A DNA stretch of 64,000 nucleotides from an uncultured Oscillospiraceae bacterium. GTDB taxonomy: Bacteria; Bacillota; Clostridia; Oscillospirales; Oscillospiraceae. The stretch lies in NCBI GenBank assembly GCA_934670025.1, contig CAKUOS010000004.1, forward strand, positions 7,601 to 71,600. Reading direction: 5' to 3'. The notes below the pieces were generated by a model. That model did no database searches. It had not been told where the DNA came from and saw only the letters and a program-made list of their open reading frames with translations. The position numbers and the translations under genes were made by a program. Positions 18,427-26,874 of the stretch are shown here, piece by piece. Each line of letters begins with the position of its first letter. Within the stretch, counting starts at the first letter, position 1.

Positions 18427-19345
18427 GGCAGCACCACCATTGCGTATTGCCGTCCGTGCGGCACTGGAGCGCGCCGCGCAGGCACGCGCCGTCCGCCTCC
18501 GGGCAGCGGGCGTAAAACGGACAGTCGCCTGCGGCCGCGCGCAGCACGGGCGACGGCTGCATCCCGCTTTCGACCTGCGCGGCCAGCAGCGCCTTTGTGT
18601 ACGGATGGCGCGGTCGGCACAGCACGCGCGCCGACGCGCCCGTCTCCAGCACGCGGCCGCGGCATAAGACCGCCACGCGGCTGCAAAGCGCGGCGACGGA
18701 GATATCGTGTGTGATGATGAGCTTCGCCGTGTCCGGGAAGAGCGTCTGCAAAAGCGCAAAAAACTGCGCCTTGCCGGCCGCGTCGAGGCCGTTGGTCGGC
18801 TCGTCGGCGATGAGCAGCTGCGCCGGCGCGCACGCGGCCAGCGCGATGGTCACGCGCTGCGCCATGCCGCCCGAGAGGCGGAAGGGGTATTGATCCAGCA
18901 CGGCCTCCGGTGCGTCGAAGCCCGCCGCGCGCAGCTTTTCCGCGGCCTGCGCGGGAAGCTCCCGCCGGGGAACGCCGCGCTTTTTAAGGCTGTCGTACAG
19001 ATGCGCGCGCACCGTGCGCGCCGGCAGCAGGCATTCCGCGCCGTTCTGCGGGATATAGACGATCCGATCGCCGCGCAGCGGCCGCAGCTGCGCCTCATCC
19101 GCAAGCGTCCGGCCGTTCAGACGGATAAGGCCGCCCTGCATCCGCACGTTCGCGGGCAGAAGCCCCAGCACGGACAGCGCCAGCATCGTCTTGCCCGAGC
19201 CTGTCTCGCCGATGACGGCCAGCCGGTCGCCGGGCTGCATCGAGAACGAAACGTCCCGCAGCAGCACGCGCGTGCCGTGCGCCAGCGCAGCCGTGATCGT
19301 GCCGCTTTCATAGACAAACAGCGGCTGCGGGGTATCGGTGTGCAT
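18419..19345 (-). CDS. Opp/Dpp-type ABC ATPase, first subunit (DppD/OppD-like)
   Basis: 308 residues. Walker A GETGSGKTML, signature LSGGMAQRVTIALAACAPAQLLIADEPTNGLD and switch ITHD. The C-terminus has the OppD-type cysteine cluster (CPFYARCPEADGACLRGALQC, four Cys), known in oligopeptide ATPases to bind an Fe-S cluster or zinc. First gene of the permease operon and preceded by the boxed promoter described separately. Confidence 0.92.
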   Translation of the reverse strand: MHTDTPQPLFVYESGTITAALAHGTRVLLRDVSFSMQPGDRLAVIGETGSGKTMLALSVLGLLPANVRMQGGLIRLNGRTLADEAQLRPLRGDRIVYIPQNGAECLLPARTVRAHLYDSLKKRGVPRRELPAQAAEKLRAAGFDAPEAVLDQYPFRLSGGMAQRVTIALAACAPAQLLIADEPTNGLDAAGKAQFFALLQTLFPDTAKLIITHDISVAALCSRVAVLCRGRVLETGASARVLCRPRHPYTKALLAAQVESGMQPSPVLRAAAGDCPFYARCPEADGACLRGALQCRTDGNTQWWCCHD

Positions 19346-19377
19346 CGGCTGCGCCTCCTTTTCCGGATATTTTGTCT

Positions 19378-19428
19378 ATTGTACCGTATCCGGGCGGCGC
19401 GCGTAACCCTCCCGGGGGGATGGAATTT
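19378..19428 (-). promoter_or_regulatory. Promoter of the Opp-like permease operon with upstream box A
   Basis: On the minus strand: a 21-bp box (starts AAATTCCATCC, contains a CCCGGG palindrome, ends GGGAGG) at 19408-19428, 1 nt, -35 TTACGC, 17 nt, -10 TACAAT. The box matches that of the binding-protein promoter at 20 of 21 positions and sits at the same distance from the -35. Confidence 0.75.
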
Positions 19429-19431
19429 GAC

Positions 19432-19470
19432 AAAAAAGCGGAGATCTCTTCAAAGATCTCCGCTTTTTGC
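19432..19470. terminator. Terminator between the binding-protein gene and the permease operon
   Basis: GCGGAGATCT/AGATCTCCGC stem with A-tract left and T-tract right. It ends the binding-protein transcript on the minus strand, so the downstream permease operon needs its own promoter. Confidence 0.9.
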
Positions 19471-19481
19471 CGGATAAAGGC

Positions 19482-21158
19482 TTATTTCGCCGTGATCGTG
19501 AACCACGTCTGTGCATTGTTGAGCCCGAACACCGCGTCGACGGTGAAATTCTCATACGCCGCGCTGTGAACAAGGATCTGGCTGTCCCAGTAGAGCGCGA
19601 TGAGCGGCGTGTGCGCGGCGTACCAGTCTTGCAGCGTACCGGCCGCGGCCGTATAGTCCTCCACGGTCTTCGCCTCGTTCATGTCCGCGAGGATGGACTG
19701 GAATTCTGCGTCGAACACCTGGCAGCCGCCCTGCACGGGGTGCGTGCCGTCGACGTAGATGGAGGCCAGACCGTTCTTCATGCCCATGCCGGCGGCGGTG
19801 AAGCCGTAGATCGCGGCTTCCATCGTGATGTTGTTTTCGGAGAATTTATTGCTGGTCCTGGCGTTGTAGCTGTCCGCGTCCAGTGTTTCCAGATTGACCT
19901 GAATGCCGAACTGCTCAAGCTGCGTCTTGACAAGCTCGGCGTAGCCGACGTGCGCCTCCTTCGATGCGTTGCAGGTGAGGGTAAACGCGCAGATCTCGCC
20001 TTCCGCATTCACATAAAAGCCGTCCGCATTCTTTTCCGTATACCCTGCATCCGCCATATACTGCGCGGCCTTGTCCAGATCCTGCCCGAGCGCCTCGGTG
20101 TCCTTGTAGCCGACGGTCACGGGCGGCACGAAGCCGCGGTTGGGGTTCTGGGCATAGGCGCTGCCGAAGACGGTGCGGAAGCTGTCGTAATCCAGCGCGT
20201 AGGAGACGGCCAGACGGAGATTTTCGTCCGCGAACGGGCCGTTTGCATTGTTGAACGCCAGCACGGCCGGGGCGTTTGCCGCCGCGACGGATTCGAGCGC
20301 CAGCGTATCGCTTGCCGCCAGCACGTCCTGATACGAACCGGATACGCCCGCGGAATAGCTCCACGTCATGTCCAGATCGCCGCTTTGCAGCGCCAGATAC
20401 ATCGTGTCCTCGTTGCCGAACAGGCGGAAGACGATCCTGCCGACGTTCGGGGTCCGCGGATAGTAGAGGTTCGGAACGAAGGTGAGCGTCCCGGCCTCCT
20501 TGTTGAAGCTCTCGAGCACATACGGCCCGCAGGTCACGCGGGCTTCGTCGTCCGTGACGGATGCCTTCTCTTCGTAGATGTGCTTCGGCATGACGCGGAA
20601 GGAGGTCATGTTGGAAAGCTCGCGCACATTGGGCGCGTTCAGCGTCAGGGAGATGGACAGTTCGTTGTCGGAGAGTGCATAGGACGCATACTTTGCCTCC
20701 GTGACCTTGCCGTCGGCGTTCGTCTGCGGGACGAAGTTCGCGCTGCCGTTCGCGTCGTCGTATTGGAGCGTAAAGAGGATATCCGCCGCCGTGACCGGCT
20801 TGCCGTCCGACCAGATCATGCCCGGTTCGATGGTGTAGACCCACGTGACGGAATCTTCCGTTTCGTAGGAAGCAAGCAGCGGGTGATAATTGCCCTCCGC
20901 GTCCTGCCGGACGAGCGGCAGCTCGCTCACGCCGGCGGCGAGCATATCGTAGTTGTATTCGCCGAACGTCGCCGTCTCAATGGCGGCCATCGTGCCGATG
21001 GTGAGCTGTTCGACGGGCCAGGAGGACGCTTCCGCTTCGGACGCGGCTTCGGCTTCGGCAGCCGGCGCGGCGGGCGTGACCGGCGCGGCGGGCGCACTGC
21101 ACGCGCTCAGCGCGAGGACGAGGCTCAGACAGAGCAGGACGATCAGATATTTTTTCAT
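19482..21158 (-). CDS. Family 5 extracellular solute-binding lipoprotein (peptide/nickel type)
   Basis: 558 residues from MKKYLIVLLCLSLVLALSACS, a lipoprotein signal with the lipobox LSAC, then a Pro/Ala/Glu linker. The SBP family 5 pattern is clear: WVYTIEPGMIWSDGKPVTAADILFTLQY, ENLRLAVSYALDYDSF and AAQYMADAGYTEKNADGFYVNAEGE. It delivers ligand to the permease genes immediately downstream on the same strand. The first ATG of the frame was rejected because AGGAGCG precedes the MKKYL start. Confidence 0.93.
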   Translation of the reverse strand: MKKYLIVLLCLSLVLALSACSAPAAPVTPAAPAAEAEAASEAEASSWPVEQLTIGTMAAIETATFGEYNYDMLAAGVSELPLVRQDAEGNYHPLLASYETEDSVTWVYTIEPGMIWSDGKPVTAADILFTLQYDDANGSANFVPQTNADGKVTEAKYASYALSDNELSISLTLNAPNVRELSNMTSFRVMPKHIYEEKASVTDDEARVTCGPYVLESFNKEAGTLTFVPNLYYPRTPNVGRIVFRLFGNEDTMYLALQSGDLDMTWSYSAGVSGSYQDVLAASDTLALESVAAANAPAVLAFNNANGPFADENLRLAVSYALDYDSFRTVFGSAYAQNPNRGFVPPVTVGYKDTEALGQDLDKAAQYMADAGYTEKNADGFYVNAEGEICAFTLTCNASKEAHVGYAELVKTQLEQFGIQVNLETLDADSYNARTSNKFSENNITMEAAIYGFTAAGMGMKNGLASIYVDGTHPVQGGCQVFDAEFQSILADMNEAKTVEDYTAAAGTLQDWYAAHTPLIALYWDSQILVHSAAYENFTVDAVFGLNNAQTWFTITAK

Positions 21159-21190
21159 GTGGACGCTCCTTTGTGTCGGATTCTGCAACA

Positions 21191-21241
21191 AGCATACCAT
21201 ATCCTGCCGGTGCGCGGAAGCCTCCCCGGGGGATGGAATTT
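21191..21241 (-). promoter_or_regulatory. Promoter of the solute-binding-protein gene with upstream box B
   Basis: On the minus strand: the 21-bp box at 21221-21241, 1 nt, -35 TTCCGC, 17 nt, -10 TATGCT. The weak -35 directly abutting the box suggests an activator that replaces -35 contacts, or a repressor overlapping it. Confidence 0.75.
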
Positions 21242-21342
21242 GCGGGCTTTTCGCCGCGCGGAACGCGCAAAATGCGGGAAAATCGAAATAATCCTTTTAA
21301 ACGCTGGAAAAGAATGATACAATGACGAAGAGGTGATCCGAA

Positions 21343-22962
21343 TTGCTGAAGGTTTTTCTGGTGGAAGACGAGTGCGTCGTGCGCGAGGGTCTGCGCGACT
21401 GCATCGACTGGACAAGATACGGCTTCGAATTCTGCGGCGACGCGCCCGACGGCGAGCTTGCCCTGCCGCAGATCCGCAAGCTGCGCCCCGACATTCTCAT
21501 CACAGACATCAAAATGCCGTTTATGGACGGACTGGCGCTCAGCCGGCTCGTCTGCGCGGAGCTCCCGGAGACAAAGATCATTCTCATCAGCGGCCATAAC
21601 GATTTTGAATTTGCGCAGGAGGCCATCGAGATCGGCGTGGAGCAGTATCTGCTCAAGCCCGTGACAAAGGCGTCGCTGCTGAAAACGCTGGAGGACGTCA
21701 GCCGAAAGATCGACGAAGAGCGCGAACAGAAGGCGTATCTGCGCCAGTTCCGCCAGGAAGGGCAGGAATACGAGCAGTATGCCCGCCGCAAGTTCTTCGA
21801 GCAGATCACGTCCGGGTCGCTGCGTGTGTCGGAAATTTACGAGCAGGCGAAGAAATTGCAGATCGACATCGACGCCGAGGGCTATACCGTCATTCTGCTC
21901 ACGCTGCAAAGCAGGGGCGTGGCGGAGTATTCCCAGACGCTGGCCGAACGGCTGGAGGAGCTGATGGCGTATCTGCTGCGCTACGGCGAATATCTGCTGT
22001 TCCGCTGCAACCTGATGACCTATTGCGTCATCGTAAAGGGCGGCGGCGCGGAGCTTGACGGAGCGGTAAAGCGGTGTCTGGAAAACATCAGCCGCCGCTG
22101 CGCGGGCGACGACGCGCTCGGCTGGTACGCAGCGGTGAGCGAGCCGGTCGCGCGCCTGAGCGAGCTGCCCGGCTGCTACGCCCGGGCGCACACGATCCTC
22201 TCTTACCGGCATCTGCTGCCCGACCGGCACGTGCTGACGGCCGACGTGCTGCAAAAACCGCAGCGCGGCAGTCTGTCGGAGCTGGACGCGGTCGACGCAA
22301 GCAAGGCCGACCCCGCCATCATCCGCAATTTCCTGCAAACCGGTATGCGCGAGGAGATCCCGGATTTCGTATCGGAGTATCTCGCGTCCTTCGGAAACAC
22401 GCTCGATTCCATGCTGTTTCGGCAGTACGTGCTGCTGGAGCTGCGCTTCAGCGCCATCCGCGCGGCCAAGAGCTTCGGCTATTCACAGGAGGAGTTCCTG
22501 CGGCCGCTGGGATCGGGGCAGACGCTCACGGCGGACGTCGACCGCGAGACGCTGCAAAAAAGCTGCACGGTGCTTCTGCGCCGGGCCATTGACCTGCGCG
22601 AGGAGGAATCCGGGAATCAGTATAAATCCATGCTCAAACGCGCGCTGCGCTACATCGACCAGCACTATGCCGACGAGGACCTGTCGCTCAATTCCGTGGC
22701 GAAGGCCGCCAACATCAGCCCGAACTATTTTTCCGGCGTCTTCAGTCAGGAGATGGGCCAGACGTTCGTCGAGTATCTGACGGAAAAGCGGATGGCGCGC
22801 GCGAAGGAGCTGCTGCGCTACTCCGGAAAGCGTTCGAGCGAGGTGGCCTACGAGGTCGGCTACCGCGATCCGCGCTATTTCAGCTTCCTGTTCAAAAAGA
22901 CGCTGGGCTGTACGCCGAGCAGCTACCGCGCGGGAAAGGAAGACGGCCATGAGGAGAAGTGA
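21343..22962 (+). CDS. YesN-type response regulator with AraC DNA-binding domain
   Basis: 539 residues from a TTG preceded by GAGGTGATCC. Receiver domain 1-120 with the phospho-acceptor Asp in ILITDIKMPFMDG and the conserved Lys in YLLKPVTK. A long middle region follows. The C-terminal 100 residues form an AraC/XylS double HTH (DLSLNSVAKAANISPNYFSGVFSQEMGQTF then SSEVAYEVGYRDPRYFSFLFKK). Partner of the downstream kinase. Divergent from the family 5 binding-protein gene, so it may also act on the boxed promoters. Confidence 0.93.
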   Translation: MLKVFLVEDECVVREGLRDCIDWTRYGFEFCGDAPDGELALPQIRKLRPDILITDIKMPFMDGLALSRLVCAELPETKIILISGHNDFEFAQEAIEIGVEQYLLKPVTKASLLKTLEDVSRKIDEEREQKAYLRQFRQEGQEYEQYARRKFFEQITSGSLRVSEIYEQAKKLQIDIDAEGYTVILLTLQSRGVAEYSQTLAERLEELMAYLLRYGEYLLFRCNLMTYCVIVKGGGAELDGAVKRCLENISRRCAGDDALGWYAAVSEPVARLSELPGCYARAHTILSYRHLLPDRHVLTADVLQKPQRGSLSELDAVDASKADPAIIRNFLQTGMREEIPDFVSEYLASFGNTLDSMLFRQYVLLELRFSAIRAAKSFGYSQEEFLRPLGSGQTLTADVDRETLQKSCTVLLRRAIDLREEESGNQYKSMLKRALRYIDQHYADEDLSLNSVAKAANISPNYFSGVFSQEMGQTFVEYLTEKRMARAKELLRYSGKRSSEVAYEVGYRDPRYFSFLFKKTLGCTPSSYRAGKEDGHEEK

Positions 22963-24370
22963 GGCGCATCCGTCGCTGGACGGAAAGCTGCGGCGGCTGC
23001 TGTGGAGTATGCTGGCGCTGGTGTGCGTGGTCCTGACCGCGACGCTGGCCGTGCTGCTGCTGCACAACCGGCAGTATTCCGCCGTCACGGCCAATATCGT
23101 CCGCGCCTCCCAGTTCAACCAGAATTTCAAAGAAGACGTCGACCTCAAAATGTATTATTACGTCATCGACAGCAGCTACGGCGAGACGCTGCCGTTACAG
23201 GAGGTCGACGAGGCGAGGGCGCTTGCGCAGGAGCTGCTCGACGGCACGCAGGACCGGCAGAGCCGCAAGGCGATCACCAGCGCGATCGACCTGTGCGAAA
23301 ATCTGCGCGAGCGCATCCTGCAAATCACTGCGACCGAGGGCTATGACGCGCGCATGGAGCAGCTGGAGACGAACGTCTACATCCTGACGGAGCTGATCCA
23401 GCAGTATTTCTATACGTATCTGTATCACGAGGCGGGATATCTGGACTCCTTGCAGGCGGCGCTGACCGCGCGGCTCTGGCTGGAGCTGGGTCTGGTCGCC
23501 GTGGGCGCTCTGGTGCTCGTGGTCGTGCTCATGCGCCGCTCCGCGGCCATCAGCCGCAGCATCACGCAGCCGATCTATGCCCTGCGCGAACGCGCGCAGT
23601 CGATCGGCCGGGGCGATCTTGCCGCGCGCGAGCCTGTCGTGGCCGAGGATGAGACGTTGCAGGCGCTCAGCAGCAGTCTCGAGCAGATGGCGCAGCATTT
23701 GCAGCAGCAGATGGCGCTCAACCGGCTCGAGCAGGACAAGCTCCGCGCGATGGAGCTGGCGCTTTTGCAGTCACAGATCAACCCGCATTTCCTTTATAAT
23801 ACGCTCGATACCATCATCTGGCTCGTGGAGACGGGAAAAAACGAACAGGCCGTCGAGATGGTCACGAGTCTTTCGAATTTCTTCCGCAGCTCGCTGAGCA
23901 AGGGCCGCGACATCATCACCCTGGGCGAGGAGGAGGTCCACGTGCGCAGCTATCTGGAGATCCAGCAGGTGCGCTACCGGGATATCCTGCGCTATGAGAT
24001 CCACGTCTGCCCGGAGCTGCGCGGGTGCCTGCTGCCGAAGCTCACCTTGCAGCCGCTGGTGGAGAATGCGCTCTACCACGGCATCAAGCTGCGCCGCGGC
24101 ATGGGCTGCATCCTTGTCGACGCCGCGCAGGAGGATGGCCGCGTCCGCATCGTCGTGCGCGACGACGGCGCGGGCATGACGCCCGAGCGGCTGCATCAGC
24201 TGCGGCAGAGTCTCGATACGGAGGAGCAGATCGGCTTCGGCCTGCGGACGGTCTACCGGCGGCTGCAGCTTTTATACGGGGAGCAGTGCTCCATGGAACT
24301 GGAAAGCGCGCCGGGCGCCGGTACGACAGTCACGCTGCGCATTCCGGTCAGAAAGGAGGCGGAGGCGTGA
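22949..24370 (+). CDS. YesM/LytS-type sensor histidine kinase
   Basis: 473 residues. Helix near 15-40, an extracellular segment of about 130 residues, a second helix near 175-198 and a HAMP linker (ITQPIYALRERAQSIGRGDLAAREP). The His_kinase box is SQINPHFLYNTLDTIIW and the ATPase domain ends with VVRDDGAGMTPERLHQLRQSL and GFGLRTVYRRL. It overlaps the regulator by 14 nt. Such kinases usually sense extracellular sugars, often through a separate binding protein. Confidence 0.93.
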   Translation: MRRSEAHPSLDGKLRRLLWSMLALVCVVLTATLAVLLLHNRQYSAVTANIVRASQFNQNFKEDVDLKMYYYVIDSSYGETLPLQEVDEARALAQELLDGTQDRQSRKAITSAIDLCENLRERILQITATEGYDARMEQLETNVYILTELIQQYFYTYLYHEAGYLDSLQAALTARLWLELGLVAVGALVLVVVLMRRSAAISRSITQPIYALRERAQSIGRGDLAAREPVVAEDETLQALSSSLEQMAQHLQQQMALNRLEQDKLRAMELALLQSQINPHFLYNTLDTIIWLVETGKNEQAVEMVTSLSNFFRSSLSKGRDIITLGEEEVHVRSYLEIQQVRYRDILRYEIHVCPELRGCLLPKLTLQPLVENALYHGIKLRRGMGCILVDAAQEDGRVRIVVRDDGAGMTPERLHQLRQSLDTEEQIGFGLRTVYRRLQLLYGEQCSMELESAPGAGTTVTLRIPVRKEAEA

Positions 24371-25356
24371 AACGTCTGACACTTCTGGTCTGCGCGCTGG
24401 CGCTGCTGGCGCTGAGCGGCTGCGCGTCCCACGCCGGGCAGACGGTGCAGGAGCAGCCTGCGCTCATCACCGTCGGCTTTTCGCAGGTCGGCGCGGAGTC
24501 GGACTGGCGCGTGGCGAACACCGAGTCCATGCGCGAGAGTCTGAGCGAGGAAAACGGCTTTGAGCTGCTGTTCGACAACGCCCGGCAGAAGCAGGAAAAC
24601 CAGTTCAAGGCCATCCGCACCTTCATCCAGCAGGACGTGGACTATATCGTCCTCGCGCCGGTCACGGAAACGGGCTGGGAGAGCGTTCTGGAGGAGGCGC
24701 GCGCGGCCGGGATCCCGGTCATCATCGTCGACCGGCAGGTGGAGGTGGACGATCCGTCACTCTATACGAGCTGGGTCGGCTCCGACTTCAGAAAGACCGC
24801 CGACGAGGCCGTCGCGTGGCTGGCAGACGAGCTGGACGCGCGCGAAGACACGGACGCGGCGGTGCAGATCCTGCATTTACAGGGGACGCCCGGCTCCACG
24901 GCGCAGCTCCAGCGCAGCGCCGCGCTGGAGGCCGGCGCGGCCAGACACCCGGACTGGACGATCGCCGCGCAGCTCAACGGCGATTTCACGCAGGCCAAGG
25001 CGTATGAGGTAACGCTCGACTATCTGCGCAGCAGCCCTGTCCCGGATGTGGTCTACTGCGAGAACGACAATATGTGCTTCGGCGTCATGCAGGCGATGGA
25101 CGAGCTGGGGATCGCCTATGGGACCGGCGGCGTGACGCTCATCTCCTTTGACGCGGTGCGCACGGCGCTTTCCTACTGCAAGGACGGGAAGATCGACCTG
25201 TGCGCCGAGTGCAATCCGCTCCACGGGCCGCGCGTGCGCGCGATCATCGAGCAGCTCGAATGCGGCGAGGTCCCGGAAAAGCGCTCCTACGTTCCGGAGC
25301 GGATCTTTACAGCCGGGCAGATCACCGACGAGCTGCTGGAAAGCCGCGTGTATTAA
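24367..25356 (+). CDS. YtfQ-like sugar-binding lipoprotein encoded with the YesMN pair
   Basis: 329 residues from a GTG inside the end of the kinase gene (GTGA overlap). The signal LLVCALALLALSGC is a lipobox. The body is a periplasmic-binding-protein type I fold close to YtfQ: VGFSQVGAESDWRVANTESMRESL, DYIVLAPVTETGWESVLEEARAAGIPVIIVDR and YCENDNMCFGVMQAMDELG. There are no permease genes with it, and coupling to the kinase implies a ligand-presenting sensor subunit rather than a transport component. It resembles the transport protein encoded at 27.4 kb, so both may bind the same sugar. Confidence 0.88.
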   Translation: MKRLTLLVCALALLALSGCASHAGQTVQEQPALITVGFSQVGAESDWRVANTESMRESLSEENGFELLFDNARQKQENQFKAIRTFIQQDVDYIVLAPVTETGWESVLEEARAAGIPVIIVDRQVEVDDPSLYTSWVGSDFRKTADEAVAWLADELDAREDTDAAVQILHLQGTPGSTAQLQRSAALEAGAARHPDWTIAAQLNGDFTQAKAYEVTLDYLRSSPVPDVVYCENDNMCFGVMQAMDELGIAYGTGGVTLISFDAVRTALSYCKDGKIDLCAECNPLHGPRVRAIIEQLECGEVPEKRSYVPERIFTAGQITDELLESRVY

Positions 25357-25394
25357 AAAGCAGCGTGCATCCAAAGGGATGCACGCTGCTTTTG
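25355..25394 (+). terminator. Terminator after the YesMN operon, copy 1 of a duplicated hairpin
   Basis: AGCAGCGTGCATCC-AAA-GGGATGCACGCTGCT with flanking A and T tracts. An identical hairpin occurs at 25767-25803. Confidence 0.9.
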
Positions 25395-25766
25395 CGTCCG
25401 GGTCGTCTCTGCGCCCGCAGGCGCACGTTACAGGTTTTTGAGCACCGATTCAGCCGTCACCAACAATGACGGGCTCTTTCGGCAGCCATTCATAGATAGG
25501 CAAAAGGAGCGGTCTGAGAAGACCGTCCCGTTTTTGAGCAGATACGTGACGGCGGTTTCTGAGTAAAAGCGTCCTTTTCTTCCATATCTTTTCCCACGCG
25601 AGGGAAAAGATATGGCCGTCGGAGACACAGGCCGATGTGTACCCGTAAAGGGCAGGCCGCATCCGTAAGGCAGCATAGCTGCCAACGACTACGCTCGGCA
25701 TCGGCCCCTACAAAATTGCGCGCATTTCAACGTGCTTCTGAAAGAGGAGGACTTGCCTGAAATGCG
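25394..25766. other. Non-coding stretch holding several palindromes
   Basis: No convincing gene on either strand. Contents: a hairpin GGTCTGAGAAGACC near 25512; a perfect 14-bp inverted repeat CCATATCTTTTCCC/GGGAAAAGATATGG at 25582-25615; and a degraded palindromic element ending at 25712. Bracketed by two identical terminator hairpins. Confidence 0.75.
25660..25712. repeat. Palindromic intergenic element, copy 2 (left end degraded)
   Basis: 53 bp that match 37991-38043 at 51 positions, including the inner hairpin GGCAGCATAGCTGCC and the right terminal repeat GGCATCGGCCCCTACA. Only a GGCCGATG remnant of the left terminal repeat is seen, near 25630. Confidence 0.85.
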
Positions 25767-25803
25767 AAGCAGCGTGCATCCAAAGGGATGCACGCTGCTT
25801 TTT
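25767..25803 (-). terminator. Terminator of the araR-like gene, copy 2 of the duplicated hairpin
   Basis: Same 35-bp hairpin as 25355-25394, here directly behind the stop of the minus-strand regulator. Confidence 0.88.
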
Positions 25804-25806
25804 CTG

Positions 25807-26874
25807 TCATCCGCTCTGGCGCGGATAGAGCGTCCACGGCAGACTGACGCTTCGGCAGGGCTGGCGACGGATCTGGCCGAGCAGATTCTCGGCCGCCGCG
25901 CGGCCCATGGCGTGCGCCTCGTGCCCGACGGACGTGATGCCGACGGGGCCGAAGGTGCTGTAATAGCTGTTGTCGAAGCTCACGACGGAGACGTCCTCCG
26001 GTACGCGCTTTCCCGCGCGCAGAAGCGTCCGGATCAGGTGAAAGGCGATCTCGTCGTTGTAGCAGACGACGGCCGTGCAGCCGCCCAGCTGCTGCGTCAA
26101 AAAGGCGCGCAGGATGCTCTCGTCCTGCAATTCGACGAGCTGATGGCGCTGAAAGCTCGAAAACCAAAGAAAATTCTCGTCGAGCGGGAAAAGGCCCGCG
26201 TCACGCATCGCGCAGACCACGCCGTGGTAGCGTGCAGGGCCCTGTACATCGTCGGATTTGAAGATCCCGGCGATATTTTTATGCCCGTTCCGGATCAGAT
26301 GCTCCGCCAGCAGATATCCGCCGCCGTAGTTGTCGTCGCCGACGCAGAGCGCGTCCGGAAGCTCCCGGCAGCTGCCGTGCAGAAACGTCATGGGAAGTCC
26401 GCGCTGCCGAAGCGCCTGATAGAGCTCGGCGTTCGGATTCGGCAGGGCGGTCTTGCAGCCCTCGACCAGAATGCCCGCCGGCGGATCGAGCAGCAGCTGC
26501 TGCAAAATCTCGCGTTCGCGGCGGATGGAGTTTTCCGTGGCGTGGATGACGACGGAAAAGCCCTGCGCGGCCAGACACGCCTGGATATCCTTGAGAAGCG
26601 ACGGGAAAATGTAGTCGCTGAGAGACGTTGCAATCACGGCGATGCGCCGGTCCTGTTTTGCGGCCGACGGCCGCAGGAAGCTGCCGCTGCCGCGGCGCTT
26701 TTCGATGAGGCCCTCCTGCTCCAGCACGGCCAGCGCCTGCCTGAGCGTCTGGCGGCTGACGGAGAACTGCGCGGCGAGCGCCTGCTCGCCCGGCAGCCTG
26801 CGCTGACCGCCGGCGTACATCTGCGGCAGCTCCTGCCGCAGCGTCCTGACAAGCTGCTCATATTTTAACGTCAT
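25807..26874 (-). CDS. araR: AraR-like repressor (GntR HTH plus sugar-binding domain)
   Basis: 355 residues. A GntR winged helix lies at 1-70 (LPGEQALAAQFSVSRQTLRQALAVLEQEGLIEKRRGSGSFL) and a LacI-type effector domain follows (IAVIATSLSDYIFPSLLKDIQACLAAQGFSVVI to SVVSFDNSYYSTFGPVGITSV). This GntR-LacI hybrid architecture is that of AraR, the arabinose repressor of Firmicutes, and the divergent operon holds araB, araA and araD. The second ATG was chosen because GGGAGG lies 8 nt before it. Effector assignment rests on context. Confidence 0.87.
   Translation of the reverse strand: MTLKYEQLVRTLRQELPQMYAGGQRRLPGEQALAAQFSVSRQTLRQALAVLEQEGLIEKRRGSGSFLRPSAAKQDRRIAVIATSLSDYIFPSLLKDIQACLAAQGFSVVIHATENSIRREREILQQLLLDPPAGILVEGCKTALPNPNAELYQALRQRGLPMTFLHGSCRELPDALCVGDDNYGGGYLLAEHLIRNGHKNIAGIFKSDDVQGPARYHGVVCAMRDAGLFPLDENFLWFSSFQRHQLVELQDESILRAFLTQQLGGCTAVVCYNDEIAFHLIRTLLRAGKRVPEDVSVVSFDNSYYSTFGPVGITSVGHEAHAMGRAAAENLLGQIRRQPCRSVSLPWTLYPRQSG

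Noticed and set aside
19467..21317. 616-residue plus-strand open frame opposite the family 5 binding protein
   Set aside because: Shadow; the minus strand has a lipobox, ribosome site and family motifs.
25428..25701. Short minus-strand frames in the repeat island
   Set aside because: Two overlapping frames without ribosome sites, interrupted by palindromes; treated as non-coding.
25355..25803. CRISPR array
   Set aside because: Only two copies of the repeated hairpin, over 400 bp apart, with no regular spacers; it works as a terminator.
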